Shown: positions 1 to 10,960 of the stretch, piece after piece
How the letters are laid out: the number at the start of each line of letters is the position of its first letter
How positions within the stretch are numbered: position 1 is the first letter of the stretch
From: Onthophagus taurus
Taxonomy: Eukaryota > Arthropoda > Insecta > Coleoptera > Scarabaeidae
NCBI RefSeq assembly: GCF_036711975.1
Contig: NC_091967.1
Location: forward strand, 25,730,001-25,794,000
Direction of reading: 5' to 3'
DNA: 64,000 nt
The notes under the pieces: generated by a model
What the model saw: only the letters and a program-made list of their open reading frames with translations
Database searches by the model: none
What the model was told of the DNA's origin: nothing
Program-made: the position numbers and the translations under genes

Positions 1-595
1 TAGAACATTTTTATTCTATCATAACCCTACATTTATTTTTGCAGTTTCTAATAGTAAATTTAGTTTAGAAACTTTTATCACTCCTTAAATCCAAAAATGT
101 TAGGCTCCGAATTCAATAACACTAAAAAAAAAAAATAAATAATCTGAATTGGCAATGACAAGTGAAAATAGAACTCAGCTGTCATAACTATTATGTATAC
201 AACATCAACATGTCTAAGTGTAGATTCAGCTAAATCACATTTTTAATTTCTTTTAGTTGGTTTAATAGAAGAATCCAAAAACAATAAATTAAAAATCAAC
301 AAAAAAAACGACAACACTAACAGGAATAATAAAAAAAGTACATAAAATAACAAGATAAGTAATAAAAAATACTAAAGGAAATGTTCAAAAAATTTGATTT
401 CTTTTTTTTTAGTGCTATTATTGAAATCAGAACCCAACATTTTTGCATTTAACACGAAAATGGTGATTTTTATCAATATTATCTAAGAGTAATAAAAGTT
501 TCTAAACTAAATTTACTATTACTGCAAAAATAAATGTAAGGTTATGACAGAATAAAAAAGTTCTGGGCAAACAAACTTTAGGAACACCTGTATAG
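1..595. repeat. Foldback MITE with long inverted repeats, cut by the window start
   Basis: Positions about 1-80 are the reverse complement of about 485-556, with small differences, so the first 600 bases fold back on themselves. The right arm continues to a terminus near 595 (reading ...GGAACACCTG then TA). The matching left end lies before the window. No transposase is visible. Termini of this kind next to TA suggest a non-autonomous Tc1/mariner-type element (inference). Confidence 0.6.
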
Positions 596-1560
596 CTTTG
601 TTCCCGCGGACCGATTAACAGATTTTACATGACATTGATTTATACTGTACCAAATTTCAGCGCTTTAATAGTGTTTAAGATATTTGAAAAAAATGTGTTA
701 AAATTTCCTAACTTTGATGGCCTGTATCTTTGAAATTTGAAGACTTTTACTAATTTTTTTTTACATGAATCGTTATCATTTTCACTCTAGTATATGTGGT
801 TAAATTTATTCCCCGAGTCACCCAAAATACCCTCATATAATAATATACTATTATTGAAATCGAAATGTACAACTGAAACGTATAAATTGAAAAGTCACGC
901 TGACACATGACTCATTAATGACGATTTTGAGAACATGTACATCTGAATTTCTAATCTAAACATTACTCGCACTTATAACGCATTTTTGTAAGAGAGAGAA
1001 TATGGAAAACGTTTTCATTCGTAACAATTTCCATATTTTGTCATTCAAAAAAAATTATGCTCGATTGACAACTATATGTGACTTAGCCGTATAAAGTCTG
1101 TTTGAATAATTATAATCATTCAAACAGAATATTCCGAAATAGTAGACAAAATGTTAATAGAGCTAATATGAATGTCAAATTGCATTATTTCCACAGTTAT
1201 TTAGATAAATTTCCTGTGAACCTGAGTGATGACCAGGACATCAAGGTTTAAAGATAAAGGTAAAGATATCAAGGCCGTAACCAACCGAGCCAAAATGATG
1301 TTTTTGTTTTTTATAATTTTTTTTATTATTCTTTGTATCATTTATACAACGTTGTTTGTTTGAAGTCATTTCATAATTCTAAAATAAACGTTTTAAAAAT
1401 ATTCTCCTCTGTTTAAAATATAATTTTCAATTTTTTATTGTCAGTTCAATAAAAATATTAATATTTTGGTATTCAGCAATGTTGCCCTGTATTTATCATA
1501 GTTAAATAAAGATTGATTTATAAGAAAGCTGGAACAAAAGTTTCATCACCATCTCCAGCA
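596..1560. other. Non-coding stretch, no feature recognised
   Basis: AT-rich sequence without a convincing reading frame. The first 250 bases look like generic repeat sequence; nothing else was identified. Confidence 0.4.
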
Positions 1561-1572
1561 CTCTCTGCTGGT

Positions 1573-2040
1573 TCATATGTATAAAACTTTAATGAAGACC
1601 TTTCTCAATTTGTAAGTTGTTGATGTGTTAATAAATAAATAAAAATAATTGGAATAAAAAAAACGGGAGGAGATCGTGTTTACCACCATCTTCCATGTTC
1701 TGCTAAGCTCCCAGCCGTCTACTCTATTGACGCTATTTCTATGCCGATGGATCTCAATGGCTTCTCTTGTCAGTCTTTGGTAGTATCTGTTGTCTCTAGC
1801 CACCAGTACCTTTGTTTAATCGAAGTCTATTCGGTGTCCCTCTGCATGGCAATGTTCCGCAACCGCCGACTGCTGGATCTTCTTCAACCATACATCCCTT
1901 TCTGCTCCTTGATGCGGCACTCGACGTTACGTCCAGTTTGGCCAACGTACAACTCACAACTACACGATAGTCGGTAGACCCCCGCTCCTTTTAATGGAGT
2001 TAGTTTGATACCTACGGTATCGTCCTCAGAAGATCGTCAA
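1573..2040 (-). pseudogene. Penelope-like element 3' fragment (GIY-YIG end), decayed
   Basis: Read on the minus strand this is a second copy of the GIY-YIG-like C-terminal part seen at 3683-4436. Shared blocks include the region around VYIGQTG-like and GRHVECRMKEH-like residues (here changed) and a C-terminal block ending DGWELSRTWK. Several stops and frame changes interrupt it. In Penelope-like elements this domain nicks the target during retrotransposition. The copy lacks the reverse transcriptase, so it is a 5'-truncated dead insertion. The best uninterrupted piece is about 76 codons, 1573-1803. Confidence 0.7.
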
Positions 2041-2164
2041 AAAAGGGGTTTCTCAAGAACAGAATAAAAAGTTTAAACATCATAAACTAATAATAAACGA
2101 GTATAATCATCCAAAACGGAAATGAATAGACTATGCAATTTAATACTAATTATTTCTTTTCTAC

Positions 2165-3682
2165 GATTAATAAAAAGTAAAGGGCCCGCGACCAGTGAGG
2201 GAAATGATAATCATTTCAATACATAACCTGGGAAACTTGTATATTGTAATCCAATGAGGCAATGAAGCCAAGTCGATTGCGTGAACATCTTTCTACAAAG
2301 TATCCAAATGACAAGGACAAGCCCGTTGAATATTTTCAGGAAATATACAAAAAATTTTTAAATCGTTCAACTGTCGTTGCATCATTTCAAGAAACTACAC
2401 GCAACAAACGAAGATGGATTAATTACCACTTATTGCATTTCAAAATTAATTGCAAAAAGTGGTAAAAGCTGTAATGTTTGAGAAACTCTAATAATACCGT
2501 CTATAAAAGAATTTATTTCAACAGTAATGCATCAATATACCTAAAATTTTAAAAACGTTGCCCCTAAACGATAGCACAGTAAAGCGACGAATTGATGAAA
2601 TGGCAGTTAATGTTGAAATCAAACTTATAACTATTGTCCAAATCTCTTCATTTTCCATGTTGTTGGATCGGAGTCGTCCAGTTGGACGAATTTACCATTG
2701 CGACTAACGATGCTTAATTGATGTACGCTATTTTGATGAGAACAATACATTACGAGAAGAAATGCTATTCGCAATAAATCTCATCACAGATACAAAAGCA
2801 TTATCTATATTTAATACTGTAAGTACATACTTTACAAAAAATAAAATTCCTTTGAATAATATTGTTGCATGTGCTACTGATGGAGCACCATCAATTATCC
2901 TATTTGAAGCAGAAAGTGCCAAATGTTTTATGTATTCATTGTGTAGTGCACAGAGAACATCTTGTAGGAAAACATCTAAGTACAAGTCTTCATTCATCAT
3001 TAACTTTAATAATTAGACCCGTCAACAGGATCAAATCCAATGCAAAGAACGATAGAATGTTTCGGCAGCTTTGCGAGGATAATAATGAAGATTTCATTAA
3101 GTTACTTTTGCACACAGAAGTTCGGTAGCTGTCAAAGGGTACATGTTTGGCTGGATTTGTAGCATTATATGATAGTATTAAACAATTAAAAACAGTAAAG
3201 AATGATGCCTTCTACTTGGCAGATATTTTCAAGAGCTTTAACGATATCAATTTGCAGCCTCAAGGAGCTAATAAAACTCTTATAGGAAGTCAAAGTATTG
3301 TGCCATTATTTATTGACAAGCTTCAACCACTTCGTCATAATCTATTGAAGAGAGAATTTTATCAGTTTCCCCATTTATCATATATAAAAGATGATGTAAC
3401 TCCAGAGGATATTGAGAGATTCAGTAGCCACCTCAACGAACTTAAATTGGACATGGAAAAACGACTTGAAGATATTTTGCAATTAAAGGTATATGACTGG
3501 ATGAAGAATTCTTTTACGGCAGATATTGAAGAGGCTGATACAATTTGCCAAGTGAAATGAAAACCTCTGGCAAAATAAAAAAATGCCAGTCTTATATCCA
3601 AATATGTGGAAAATGGTATTCAGTTTATTGATACCTTTCCCTATCTCATATCTTGTGGAATCAGGATTTAAATCAGGATCAA
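2165..3682 (+). pseudogene. hAT-family transposase remnant (ZBED5/SCAND3-like)
   Basis: A string of open pieces in different frames resembles the hAT transposases related to ZBED5/SCAND3. In order: a block near 2262 (MKPSRLREHL, then KDKPVEYF), a catalytic-core block with ACATDGAPS near 2870, a block with VVHREHLV near 2945, LLLHTEVR near 3110 (the next codon is TAG where a Trp is expected), a long linker 3147-3560, and the C-terminal dimerisation piece around 3595-3680 (LIPFPISYLVESGF). At least three frame changes and one nonsense codon rule out function. A Penelope-like element is inserted at the C-terminal end, near 3683. Confidence 0.75.
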
Positions 3683-4436
3683 AAGTATATCGGAAGAAGA
3701 CCCATACCAACAGGTATCTGCAGGCATCATCACATCATCATCCCCAACAGAAGAGGTCCGTGATCCGTACTTTATTTCAGCGAGCAGCGAGAATATGTGA
3801 AGGAGATAACTTGAAGAAGGAGCAACGCTTTCAAGCAGAGGGAGGACGCGGTAAGCACAAAACCACTTGGATTTATCTGTCTTCAATATGTTTCAGGTGT
3901 AACGGAATGAATTGCCAGGCACCTCAAGAAGAACGACATCGTAGTGCGGTACGGGACGGTCAACAAAATTCGGAACACACTGCCAAGGACAAACTAACTC
4001 CATTAAAAGGAGCGGGAGTCTATCGACTATCGTGTAATTGTGGGAAGGTTTACATTGGCCAAACTGGACGTCACGTCGAGTGCCGCATGAAGGAGCATGA
4101 AAGGGATGTAAGGTTGAAGAAGATCCCGCAGTCGGCGGTTGCGGAACATTGCCATGCAGAGGGACACCGAATAGACTTCCATCAAACAAAGGTGCTGGCT
4201 AGGGACAACGGATACTACCAAAGACTGACAAGAGAAGCCATAGAGATCCATCGACATAGAAATAACGTCAACAGAGAAGGTGGCTGGGAGCTTAGCAGAA
4301 CATGGAAGACGGTGGCGAACACGAAGATTCATTTTCCGACTTATATATTGTTCCCGATTTTCGATTTCTTCGCTTCGAACCAGTTTCTGAAGAAGGTTGC
4401 AACATGGCATCCGAAACGTCAAACCTTTCCTTAAAA
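3683..4436 (+). pseudogene. Penelope-like element fragment with GIY-YIG endonuclease
   Basis: The open frame that ends at 4434 carries, from about 4010, a GIY-YIG-type nuclease block: GAGVYRLSCNCGKVYIGQTG followed by HVECRMKEHERD and a His/Cys-containing stretch. The YIG-like core, the downstream Arg and the C-terminal WELSRTW block match the other two copies in this window. The reverse transcriptase half is absent, so the copy is 5'-truncated. Its first residues (from about 3683) are fused in frame to the hAT C-terminus, so the 283-codon frame starting at 3583 is a chance chimera of two elements. The 3' tail (4440-4520) has short AGTTCTAGTT-like repeats that also occur near 47740-47830. Confidence 0.8.
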
Positions 4437-5105
4437 GACGCACGACAAAACCCGAAAGTTTCTAGTGTTAGTTCTAGTTTTAGTTCAATTTCACCGGCCG
4501 TGAAAGCCTTCGTACTTATATAATTTTTCTTACTAACCTAAGAGTAATGACCAGTTTTTCTACACGAACAATATTACACCTCATACGAGCATTTCTTTTA
4601 GTAGTAATATTTTTCTTAATATTGTTAACTAATTCATGACAGGCCCTTCCTTAGTTCTACAAATAAATTTGAAATTAGCCTTTCTTTTGTCTTTCCATTA
4701 CAATATGGTGTACCTACATTCGCCTTTTCTTTCCTTTTTTTGGGTTTCAAATAAATCATTGTAATTATCCATCTTTGAATGACCAATGTATCGAACAGAA
4801 AATCGAAAGAACCACGATCTGTGTCAAACACACGCAACAGCCGAATAATGTGTCATCACCATCACGCTTATTCACGTTCCACATGGCCCGCTTATTGCAA
4901 TCGCATGGCCTCGATTCCAGCCATGACATCTGATTTCTCGTGTTTTCCTAAGAGTTGATGAAACTCAAAGTTATAGATTCGTAGTCATTTTCATCCCACA
5001 TCCTTTCAAAATCGTGTGAAGAATTTTCCTCTTGAACAGGCCGTGTAAAGGTTTTGTAAATTATTAACTTAGTTTTCCTACTCATTTAACATGTTAAACT
5101 AGATA
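4437..5105. other. Penelope-like 3' tail and unassigned sequence
   Basis: The first 90 bases are the repetitive tail of the Penelope-like fragment. The remainder has only short, unconvincing open frames and may include the 3' end of the minus-strand LINE annotated next to it; I could not show this. Confidence 0.3.
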
Positions 5106-5443
5106 GAATCCACTTTGGTACTGTCTAGAAGCTTCTCCGTATAAGGAAGCAATCTCCCATATAGGAAAATACTTTATATGATATATTTAGCAACATAATA
5201 CCTTTATAATTTTCACACTTTGGCGGGTTTCCCTTCTGATGGATAGGACAGATAATCCCCCGGTTCCACTCCTAAGAGTTTCGGTCACTACCAGGTGAAT
5301 TATTATTTCTCAGCTTTTGAAGGGCTTCGTCTATCTCTCGTAATGGCCGGTTAGTGCTTCCTGTTCCTCGTCATTTACTCCCTTCTGATTCTCTCCTCGA
5401 CGTCTACATTCATATTAAGCAGTTGAAGAAAATACCGGTTCAA
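5106..5443 (-). pseudogene. LINE reverse-transcriptase fragment (RTE-like), 3' of piggyBac insertion
   Basis: The minus strand reads with frame breaks as the start of a non-LTR reverse transcriptase: a block like NNNSPGSD near 5320, then [16 protein letters not shown] near 5260, then [14 protein letters not shown] near 5200. It is the continuation of the endonuclease and linker part at 7649-8396. The two halves were one element before the piggyBac landed between them. The copy is decayed. Confidence 0.6.
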
Positions 5444-7644
5444 TCCTAGGATGCATAAACCGGGCCTCTCAGGCCCGGCGAGATTTTAGTTATTCATAAT
5501 TTTCTTAAAATAATTTCAATTAGCAATCGAAAAAAAATCGTTTCCATTAGCACCCCGTATTTGCATAAACCGGGCCTCCGAAGACCGTGTACTACTACTT
5601 ACTATAGAACAAGTTTCAACTTGTTCATTACAGGTTGAGGGTTATTATAATTTGTCAAACACTGCTGCGCGGAATTGTGCGTGTCTGTGCAAGTTAAAAC
5701 GTGCATTACTGTTGGATGTATAAAAGTAGGTGCAGCTGTTCTTTATTCAGTTGGAATAGAAGTTGGATTGAGTGAACTTGTGAGATACATATGATAATGG
5801 CGTCAAAAAGGAATGTGAAAAGCGTAAGATTTGGTGACCCCGGTTATGAAGAAATATTGGTGCAGTGAGCAGCTGAATGTAATGATCTGCCTTCTGAAGA
5901 AAGTGATGTGTCAGAAGCAGAAAATGATGACACAGAAGATAGAAATTTCGAATTGGTTCCTGACGAGTATTCTGGATCCAGTTCTGATCATGGTGACGAT
6001 AATTCAGAGGATGATGTTGATGATATTGGTAAGCCTTTAACGAGCGGTTACATTGCTCCAAATGGTTTGGTATGGAGTTTGGAACCTCCAGCAAAAAATA
6101 AAATTCAACCACACAACATTATTCGGGGTGCGCCAGGACTAGCAAGGAAACATATGGCTGCAACAACAAAAGAAGCGTTTCAGTTATTTGTAACTCCAGT
6201 TATTGTACAAGAAATTGGGAACTGTTCTAATTTAGAGGGCAAACGTGTTTATGGAGCAAAAGGAAAACCGTGGAAAGATGTAACTGTTGATGAATTTCTT
6301 GCATTCTGTGGTTTACTTATTCATGCGGGAGTTGACAGAAGCTGGGATGTTCCTGCGAGAGAATTATTTTGTTATGAATTTGCCAATCCTGTATACCGAG
6401 CCATAATGTCCATATTTCGATTTGAAGAAATACGAAGATTCGTCAGATTTGACGACAAGAGAACCCGGAATGCGCGTTTGGAAACCGATAAGTTAGCAAT
6501 GGTGTCTTACATTTGTGGGATTTATTCATTCAGCAATGCAAAACCTGCGTCATACCTGATACTAATGTAACTATTGATGAACAACTCGTTGGGTTTAGAG
6601 GTAGATGCACATTCGTTCAATATATGCCAAGTAAACCGGCAAAATATGGACTTAAAATATTTTGGGTGTGTGAATCTACGTCTGGTTATGCTTTGGATGG
6701 TTTAGTTTATGTTTTTCGCCAGCCCGGAGAACCTCCACATAAAAACCTGGGGCTTGAAGTAGTACAAACTCTTGTGCGTGGCATTTATAATTCTGGTCGC
6801 AATCTCACGATAGACAATTTCTTCACTAGTGTTCCGCTAGCAACTTATCTGTTGGATAAAAATATTACTGTTGTGGGTACACTACGTCAGAATAAGCGTG
6901 ACTTTCCGAAAGAAATGAAAGCCTCAAAAGATCGTGTAGTCTACTCTTCATTGTTTTGTTTTCAAAATAACGTATCCATGGTAAGTTACGCACGTAAAAA
7001 GAACAAATGCGTAATTTTACTAAGCACAATGCACCACGACGCATCTATCAATGACGACGCTAAGAGGAAGCTTGAAATCATCTCTCATTATAATAAAACA
7101 GAGGGCGGTGTTGACATCATGGATCAAATGGTGTCGACATACACGTGCAAGAGGCAAAATAAACGATGGCCCATGACATTTTTCTTCAACATCATTGATG
7201 TTGCAGCACCCAATGCATATATAGTCTTTACGAAGGAACATCCAAACTACAACATAGAAGTGACTCACAAACGCAGAATGTTTTTGAAAGATTTAGCGAA
7301 GGAACTAGTGATACCATATATGCAGAGAAGATCCACTAACCCTAACCTACGGCGTACTGTCCGGGAGTGTATGAGCAGATTTATTGATAGAAAGAGAAAA
7401 AGATGCTCAGTATGTCCCGCAAGTATTGATCGTAAAAGCACAATGATATGTATTACTTGTAAAAATAATATCTGTAATGAGCATAGTATTAGAATGTGCA
7501 CCATATGCTTCTCTAATCCCTAAAATCTCTAAGTTTTACTTCAATAACTTTGTTTCTGTTCTGACTACACGTGATTTTATATAACGGGTCTCAGAAGCCC
7601 GGATTATGTAAATGACGATATTTTATTGGTTAAGTATCCTAGGG
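5444..7644 (+). mobile_element. piggyBac-family DNA transposon, nearly full length
   Basis: Ends are inverted: TCCTAGGATGC at the left, and CCCTAGGATAC when read inward from the right. The right end is followed by TTAA and the left end is preceded by TCAA, so the expected TTAA target duplication carries one mutation. Inside each end lies a GC-rich palindrome built from CCGGGCC/GGCCCGG (5469-5487 left; about 7588-7606 right, less perfect), with a further half-copy at 5562-5580. The element carries one transposase gene and is inserted in a minus-strand LINE. Confidence 0.85.
5791..7523 (+). pseudogene. piggyBac transposase with one stop and one frameshift
   Basis: The likely start is the ATG at 5791. 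The product is a DDD-type transposase of about 575 codons with an acidic N-terminus, a catalytic core and a C-terminal Cys-rich finger (CSVCPA...CITCKNNIC...CTICF, 7405-7510). All three expected catalytic Asp are visible: in TNVTIDEQL (near 6565), NLTIDNFF (near 6805) and GGVDIMDQM (near 7110). Two lesions break it: TGA at 5866-5868 and a one-base shift near 6505-6515, where the frame changes just before WDLFIQQC. The rest is uninterrupted, so inactivation looks fairly recent. No intron is needed. Confidence 0.85.
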
Positions 7645-7648
7645 TTAA

Positions 7649-8396
7649 TTTTAAATTGGGGTCCAAAACAAGGTTCCAATCTCTATCCTAGCACAACGAT
7701 GTTCTGGGTTTAAACCAATTTCTTTGTTCATTGCGTCCTACGTAGAACATTCCAGTTTCGTTCCACTAAGGTTTTCCAGTCTCTTCATCTCTCTGTATTC
7801 TTCAACATTTCCCCTAGTTCTGCCCTGAGCCATTATTTATAGGCGCTGTTTTTAAGTGTTTTTGCTATATCACAGTCGGTATCAAGCCAATCGCTACTTC
7901 TCTGTTGTTTACGTGTGCTATAATTTCCGAGCCGGTCATTAAAAGAGCTGTCTTATACTTTTCCTATCTTCCAGTGCTATCATATCCTCGTTAGTTACTA
8001 GCTTATCTTTGTCCTATAACTGTTCGGTAAAGAATCTGGGTAGGTTTTATCCTTTAAATTTTTTCGAGTTCGATATTCTGGACTTTTTTCTCACTCTTTG
8101 CTCTCTACGTTTATGGCATTTGACCTGTAACGGGCGTTTATTAATATATGGTGTATTTGATTGAAAGTGTGTGCATCGGGGGATACCCAGATTGCTTTAT
8201 GTCTGTCTTCTTTTGAATGGGGTACTCTTATGTGTAAGACCATCGAGGGTGCAAAATATGTGTGCACTCCGTTTTCATTGCTTTCCTGGTGAAGGCTATC
8301 TGAGAAAAATCCAATTTTGCCCACCCTGTACAATAGTGACGAAGCGGCGAACAATGTGTTAAAAAGGATAAAAGAAATTGAACTCAGACCCGGCAA
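7649..8396 (-). pseudogene. LINE endonuclease/linker fragment (RTE-like), 5' of piggyBac insertion
   Basis: On the minus strand, 8396-8091 holds the end of an AP-endonuclease domain: SNENGVHTYFA, then KAIWVSPDAHTFNQIHHIL, where the family usually has a TW.SPDG..NQIDH(V/I)L motif. From 8000 down to about 7690 the linker to the reverse transcriptase follows with several stops. It is the 5' half of the LINE whose reverse transcriptase lies at 5106-5443. Confidence 0.65.
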
Positions 8397-8794
8397 TACT
8401 GAATTTGAAGTGTGAATTTATTATCAGGCCAAAATAGTTTATCGTAGGTTGAACTAATTAATTCTAACATGCGTAACTATACAGTCGCTGGACGAAATTA
8501 TTAAATAAAGAAATATTTTTCTATAAATTCATATTTCTATTATACTTCAATTCGATTTCGAGTTAGCTACAGATTAGGGTAAATTACTAAAAACTTTATC
8601 ATGCGAGTTAGTGAAACGCAGAAAGAATTACTTTTTCAAAAATAATGGCAGGAAATGATAAGCAGTTTATAAAAAATTCATGTATAATGAAGTGGTATTT
8701 TGTTATACATTACTATCATTGTTATAACTATTTATAAAATTAATATTTTTATGTACTAAAATAAGAAAAAAAAAATAAAAAACAGTCAGATAAA
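8397..8794. other. AT-rich spacer, nothing recognised
   Basis: No convincing reading frame and no repeat shared with the rest of the window was seen. Confidence 0.4.
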
Positions 8795-9228
8795 ATAGTA
8801 TATTGCTTTATATGGAAGAGAAGCATATATATAGCATGTATATTGTTTTTATGGCGTGGTCTGTCGCTTAGCGACGAACGCAGTGAGTCGCTAATGACAG
8901 ATGAGCCGTTAAAATTGTGGCGTGTCCGACAGTTTGCCGGACGAACGAAGTGAGTCCGGCAATGACGGACCAGCCACAAACGAATCTGCTTCTCTTCCGA
9001 ATAAAACATAGTATTTTTTCTTCAAACGTTGCAAATAATTGCAATATAAATTTTAATAAATTTAAGTTATGGCGCTAAAATGAAATTTACTTTAGCGCCA
9101 TAACGCTAATGTACTTTTTTGCTATGTTGATCTTAGCAACCGTCGTTATGCAAAAATGGCTTACTTCTACCGCGAGTAAACATGCCAAAAAAGTTGTTAT
9201 TTAATGACGTTTGAAGAAAAAATCATTT
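8795..9228 (+). repeat. Hairpin-rich repeat, copy 1
   Basis: First of three copies (others at 29077 and 30361). An outer stem GGAAGAGAAGCA (8813-8824) pairs with TGCTTCTCTTCC (8988-8999). It encloses two inner hairpins: A at 8860-8901 (stems TCTGTC/GACAGA and TTAGCGAC/GTCGCTAA, loop GAACGCAGTGA) and B at 8915-8979 (stems TTGTGGC/GCCACAA, GTCCG/CGGAC and TTGCCGGAC/GTCCGGCAA, loop GAACGAAGTGA). Then comes a palindrome around GGCGCTAAA...TTTAGCGCC (9069-9101). A second inverted pair, TTTTTTCTTCAAACG and its complement, brackets 9013-9228. No coding capacity. Confidence 0.75.
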
Positions 9229-9486
9229 ACTAACACAATGGATTTCGTTGATTATGACCGTTTCGTGACGTATATGTAGTTGTGAAAATTGTGAAGAATC
9301 GTCTCAAAAACATATACGTTCAATTACTATCAAAATAAGAATTCTATATCAACCAAAACGTTAATTCTGCATACATAAATACCTATGAGAACTCAAAATT
9401 TAAATTTTTTCTGTTTCATATTCATTTTGCGCGCATTCTTGTCAATACAATTGACAAATATGACCTTTGACCTTCCCCACTCTTCT

Positions 9487-9494
9487 TATAAATA
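9487..9494 (+). promoter_or_regulatory. Candidate TATA box of the elongase gene
   Basis: TATAAATA lies about 130 bp upstream of the elongase ATG, in a position suitable for a short 5' UTR. Assigned by match to consensus and position only. Confidence 0.4.
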
Positions 9495-9617
9495 CACTGA
9501 AAAATGTCGGTTAAGGAGTAAATTTAAAGACAACGTTTTAGTTGCCGAACTGACTTAAAAAATTCTCTCAAATACATCTAACGAAATAAATGTTTAAAAA
9601 TTTCTTAAGGGATAATT

Positions 9618-10675
9618 ATGGCTTTAATTCTCAAAACATTATGGGGTATTTATAAAACTGGTATGGAAGAATGGAGAGGTAAGGACTAAAAATTGTTGGA
9701 TAATCATTTTGTTATTGATCTATCCGTTTTAGATCGAAGGATAGACGGTTATGTATTTATGGACAATCCTATATATATTATATTGGTTCTAGCAGGGTAT
9801 TTATACTTTGTGTTGGATTTTGGTCCCAAATGGATGAAAAATCGACCAGCATTTAATATAGATAAACTATTAATATTTTATAATGCAATACAAGTAGTTT
9901 ATTGTGCATATATTGTTCTTGTAGTACGTACCTTTCTTTTTTTCTATTTCATCTATATAGGATTTTTTTTTATAGGGAACAATAGTTATTTTACCGATTT
10001 TTAACTTAAAATGTGAACCAATCGATTACTCAGATAACTACTATTCAGTTTTAATTTTAAAAGTTTGTTATTTGTACTTTATCCTTAAAGTAATTGATCT
10101 CTTGGATACGGTAAAATTGAAAGTTATATACCGCGTAATTAATTAAATAGAAAAAAATACTTTTTAGGTATTTTTCATTTTAAGAAAGAAATCAGTTCAG
10201 GTTACATTTCTGCATGTATATCATCATGCTGGAATGGTGGCTTTGAGTTGGGGTGGAACCAGATTTGTTGGGGGAGGATCGGGAGTTTTCCTAGGATATT
10301 TAAACTCCATTGTTCATATGTTCATGTACGCTTATTATCTTTTAACAGTTTATAACAAGTCATTTAAGGAAAGCGTATGGTGGAAAAGGCATATAACACA
10401 TTTACAATTGGTGAGTAAAATTAATAAAATTGTTTATTAATTTATAAATATATTAGAATTAACAATTTGATACTTTTAATTTTTAGATACAATTTGGATT
10501 TCTTCTGATATTATTTGTCGGAATACTTTTGCAACCTAATTGTGCATACCCAAAATGGGTAACAATGCTATTAATTCCCCAGAATTTATTCATGTTCTCA
10601 TTATTCGGCGATTTCTATTATAGAACTTACATCAAAGCCAAAAAGAAGAAAGTGGAAGAAATAAAGCAGGATTGA
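9618..10675 (+). CDS. ELOVL-family very-long-chain fatty acid elongase, five exons
   Basis: Exons 9618-9678, 9733-9923, 9976-10110, 10168-10410 and 10487-10675 join in phase through four GT-AG introns of 52-76 bp to give 272 aa, normal for ELOVL. The family is a multi-pass ER membrane condensing enzyme (3-ketoacyl-CoA synthase) that adds two carbons from malonyl-CoA to long acyl-CoA. Signatures seen: LKCEPIDYSD, KVIDLLDT (family KxxExxDT, so Glu is replaced by Asp), the catalytic His box QVTFLHVYHH near 10195, VHMFMYAYY near 10310, and TxxQxxQ (ITHLQLIQF) across the last intron. Several hydrophobic stretches fit the membrane topology. The basic C-terminus (KAKKKK) faces the cytosol in this family. 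The start ATG is the first codon of exon 1, about 130 bp after a TATA box. Insects have many ELOVL paralogues; I do not assign a particular one. Substrate cannot be read from sequence. Confidence 0.9.
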
Positions 10676-10829
10676 GGTACTAACCACAGTCACTCATACG
10701 ATGATAACGAGCACTTTATACATAAAGTAGAGTCCATTGTTGATTGTAAAATAGTCTATCATTTATTTTAAATTAAATGCGATCTAAATAATAATTTTAT
10801 TTGCTATTTTTTATTATGTATTATGTTAT

Positions 10830-10835
10830 AATAAA
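10830..10835 (+). terminator. Candidate poly(A) signal of the elongase gene
   Basis: AATAAA about 155 bp after the elongase stop codon. Confidence 0.4.
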
Positions 10836-10849
10836 CAAAATTGTATTTG

Positions 10850-10960
10850 TTCCGATGGGAGTTTGCTTTGATATTCTCTTGGGGGTTTCGTCGTCTTTAA
10901 TTCTCTGGACGTGTCCCATCCAGCACCAGCGACTGATTTCCATAAAGACAACAACATCAG
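10850..10960 (-). pseudogene. LINE 3'-end scrap
   Basis: Minus-strand residues RWCWMGHVQRIKDDETPKRI match the conserved tail of many arthropod LINE ORF2 proteins (RW.GHV.R...). Nothing upstream of it is recognisable, so this is a short 5'-truncated remnant directly after the elongase gene. Confidence 0.55.

Noticed and set aside
3583..4434. A single 283-aa GIY-YIG protein gene
   Set aside because: The first 30 residues are the end of a hAT transposase and the rest is a truncated Penelope-like fragment; the frame is a chance fusion.
8806..8999. An integrated parvovirus-type terminal hairpin
   Set aside because: The T-shaped folding is similar, but no Rep or capsid sequence lies nearby and the unit recurs three times as a short dispersed repeat; a MITE-like origin is simpler.
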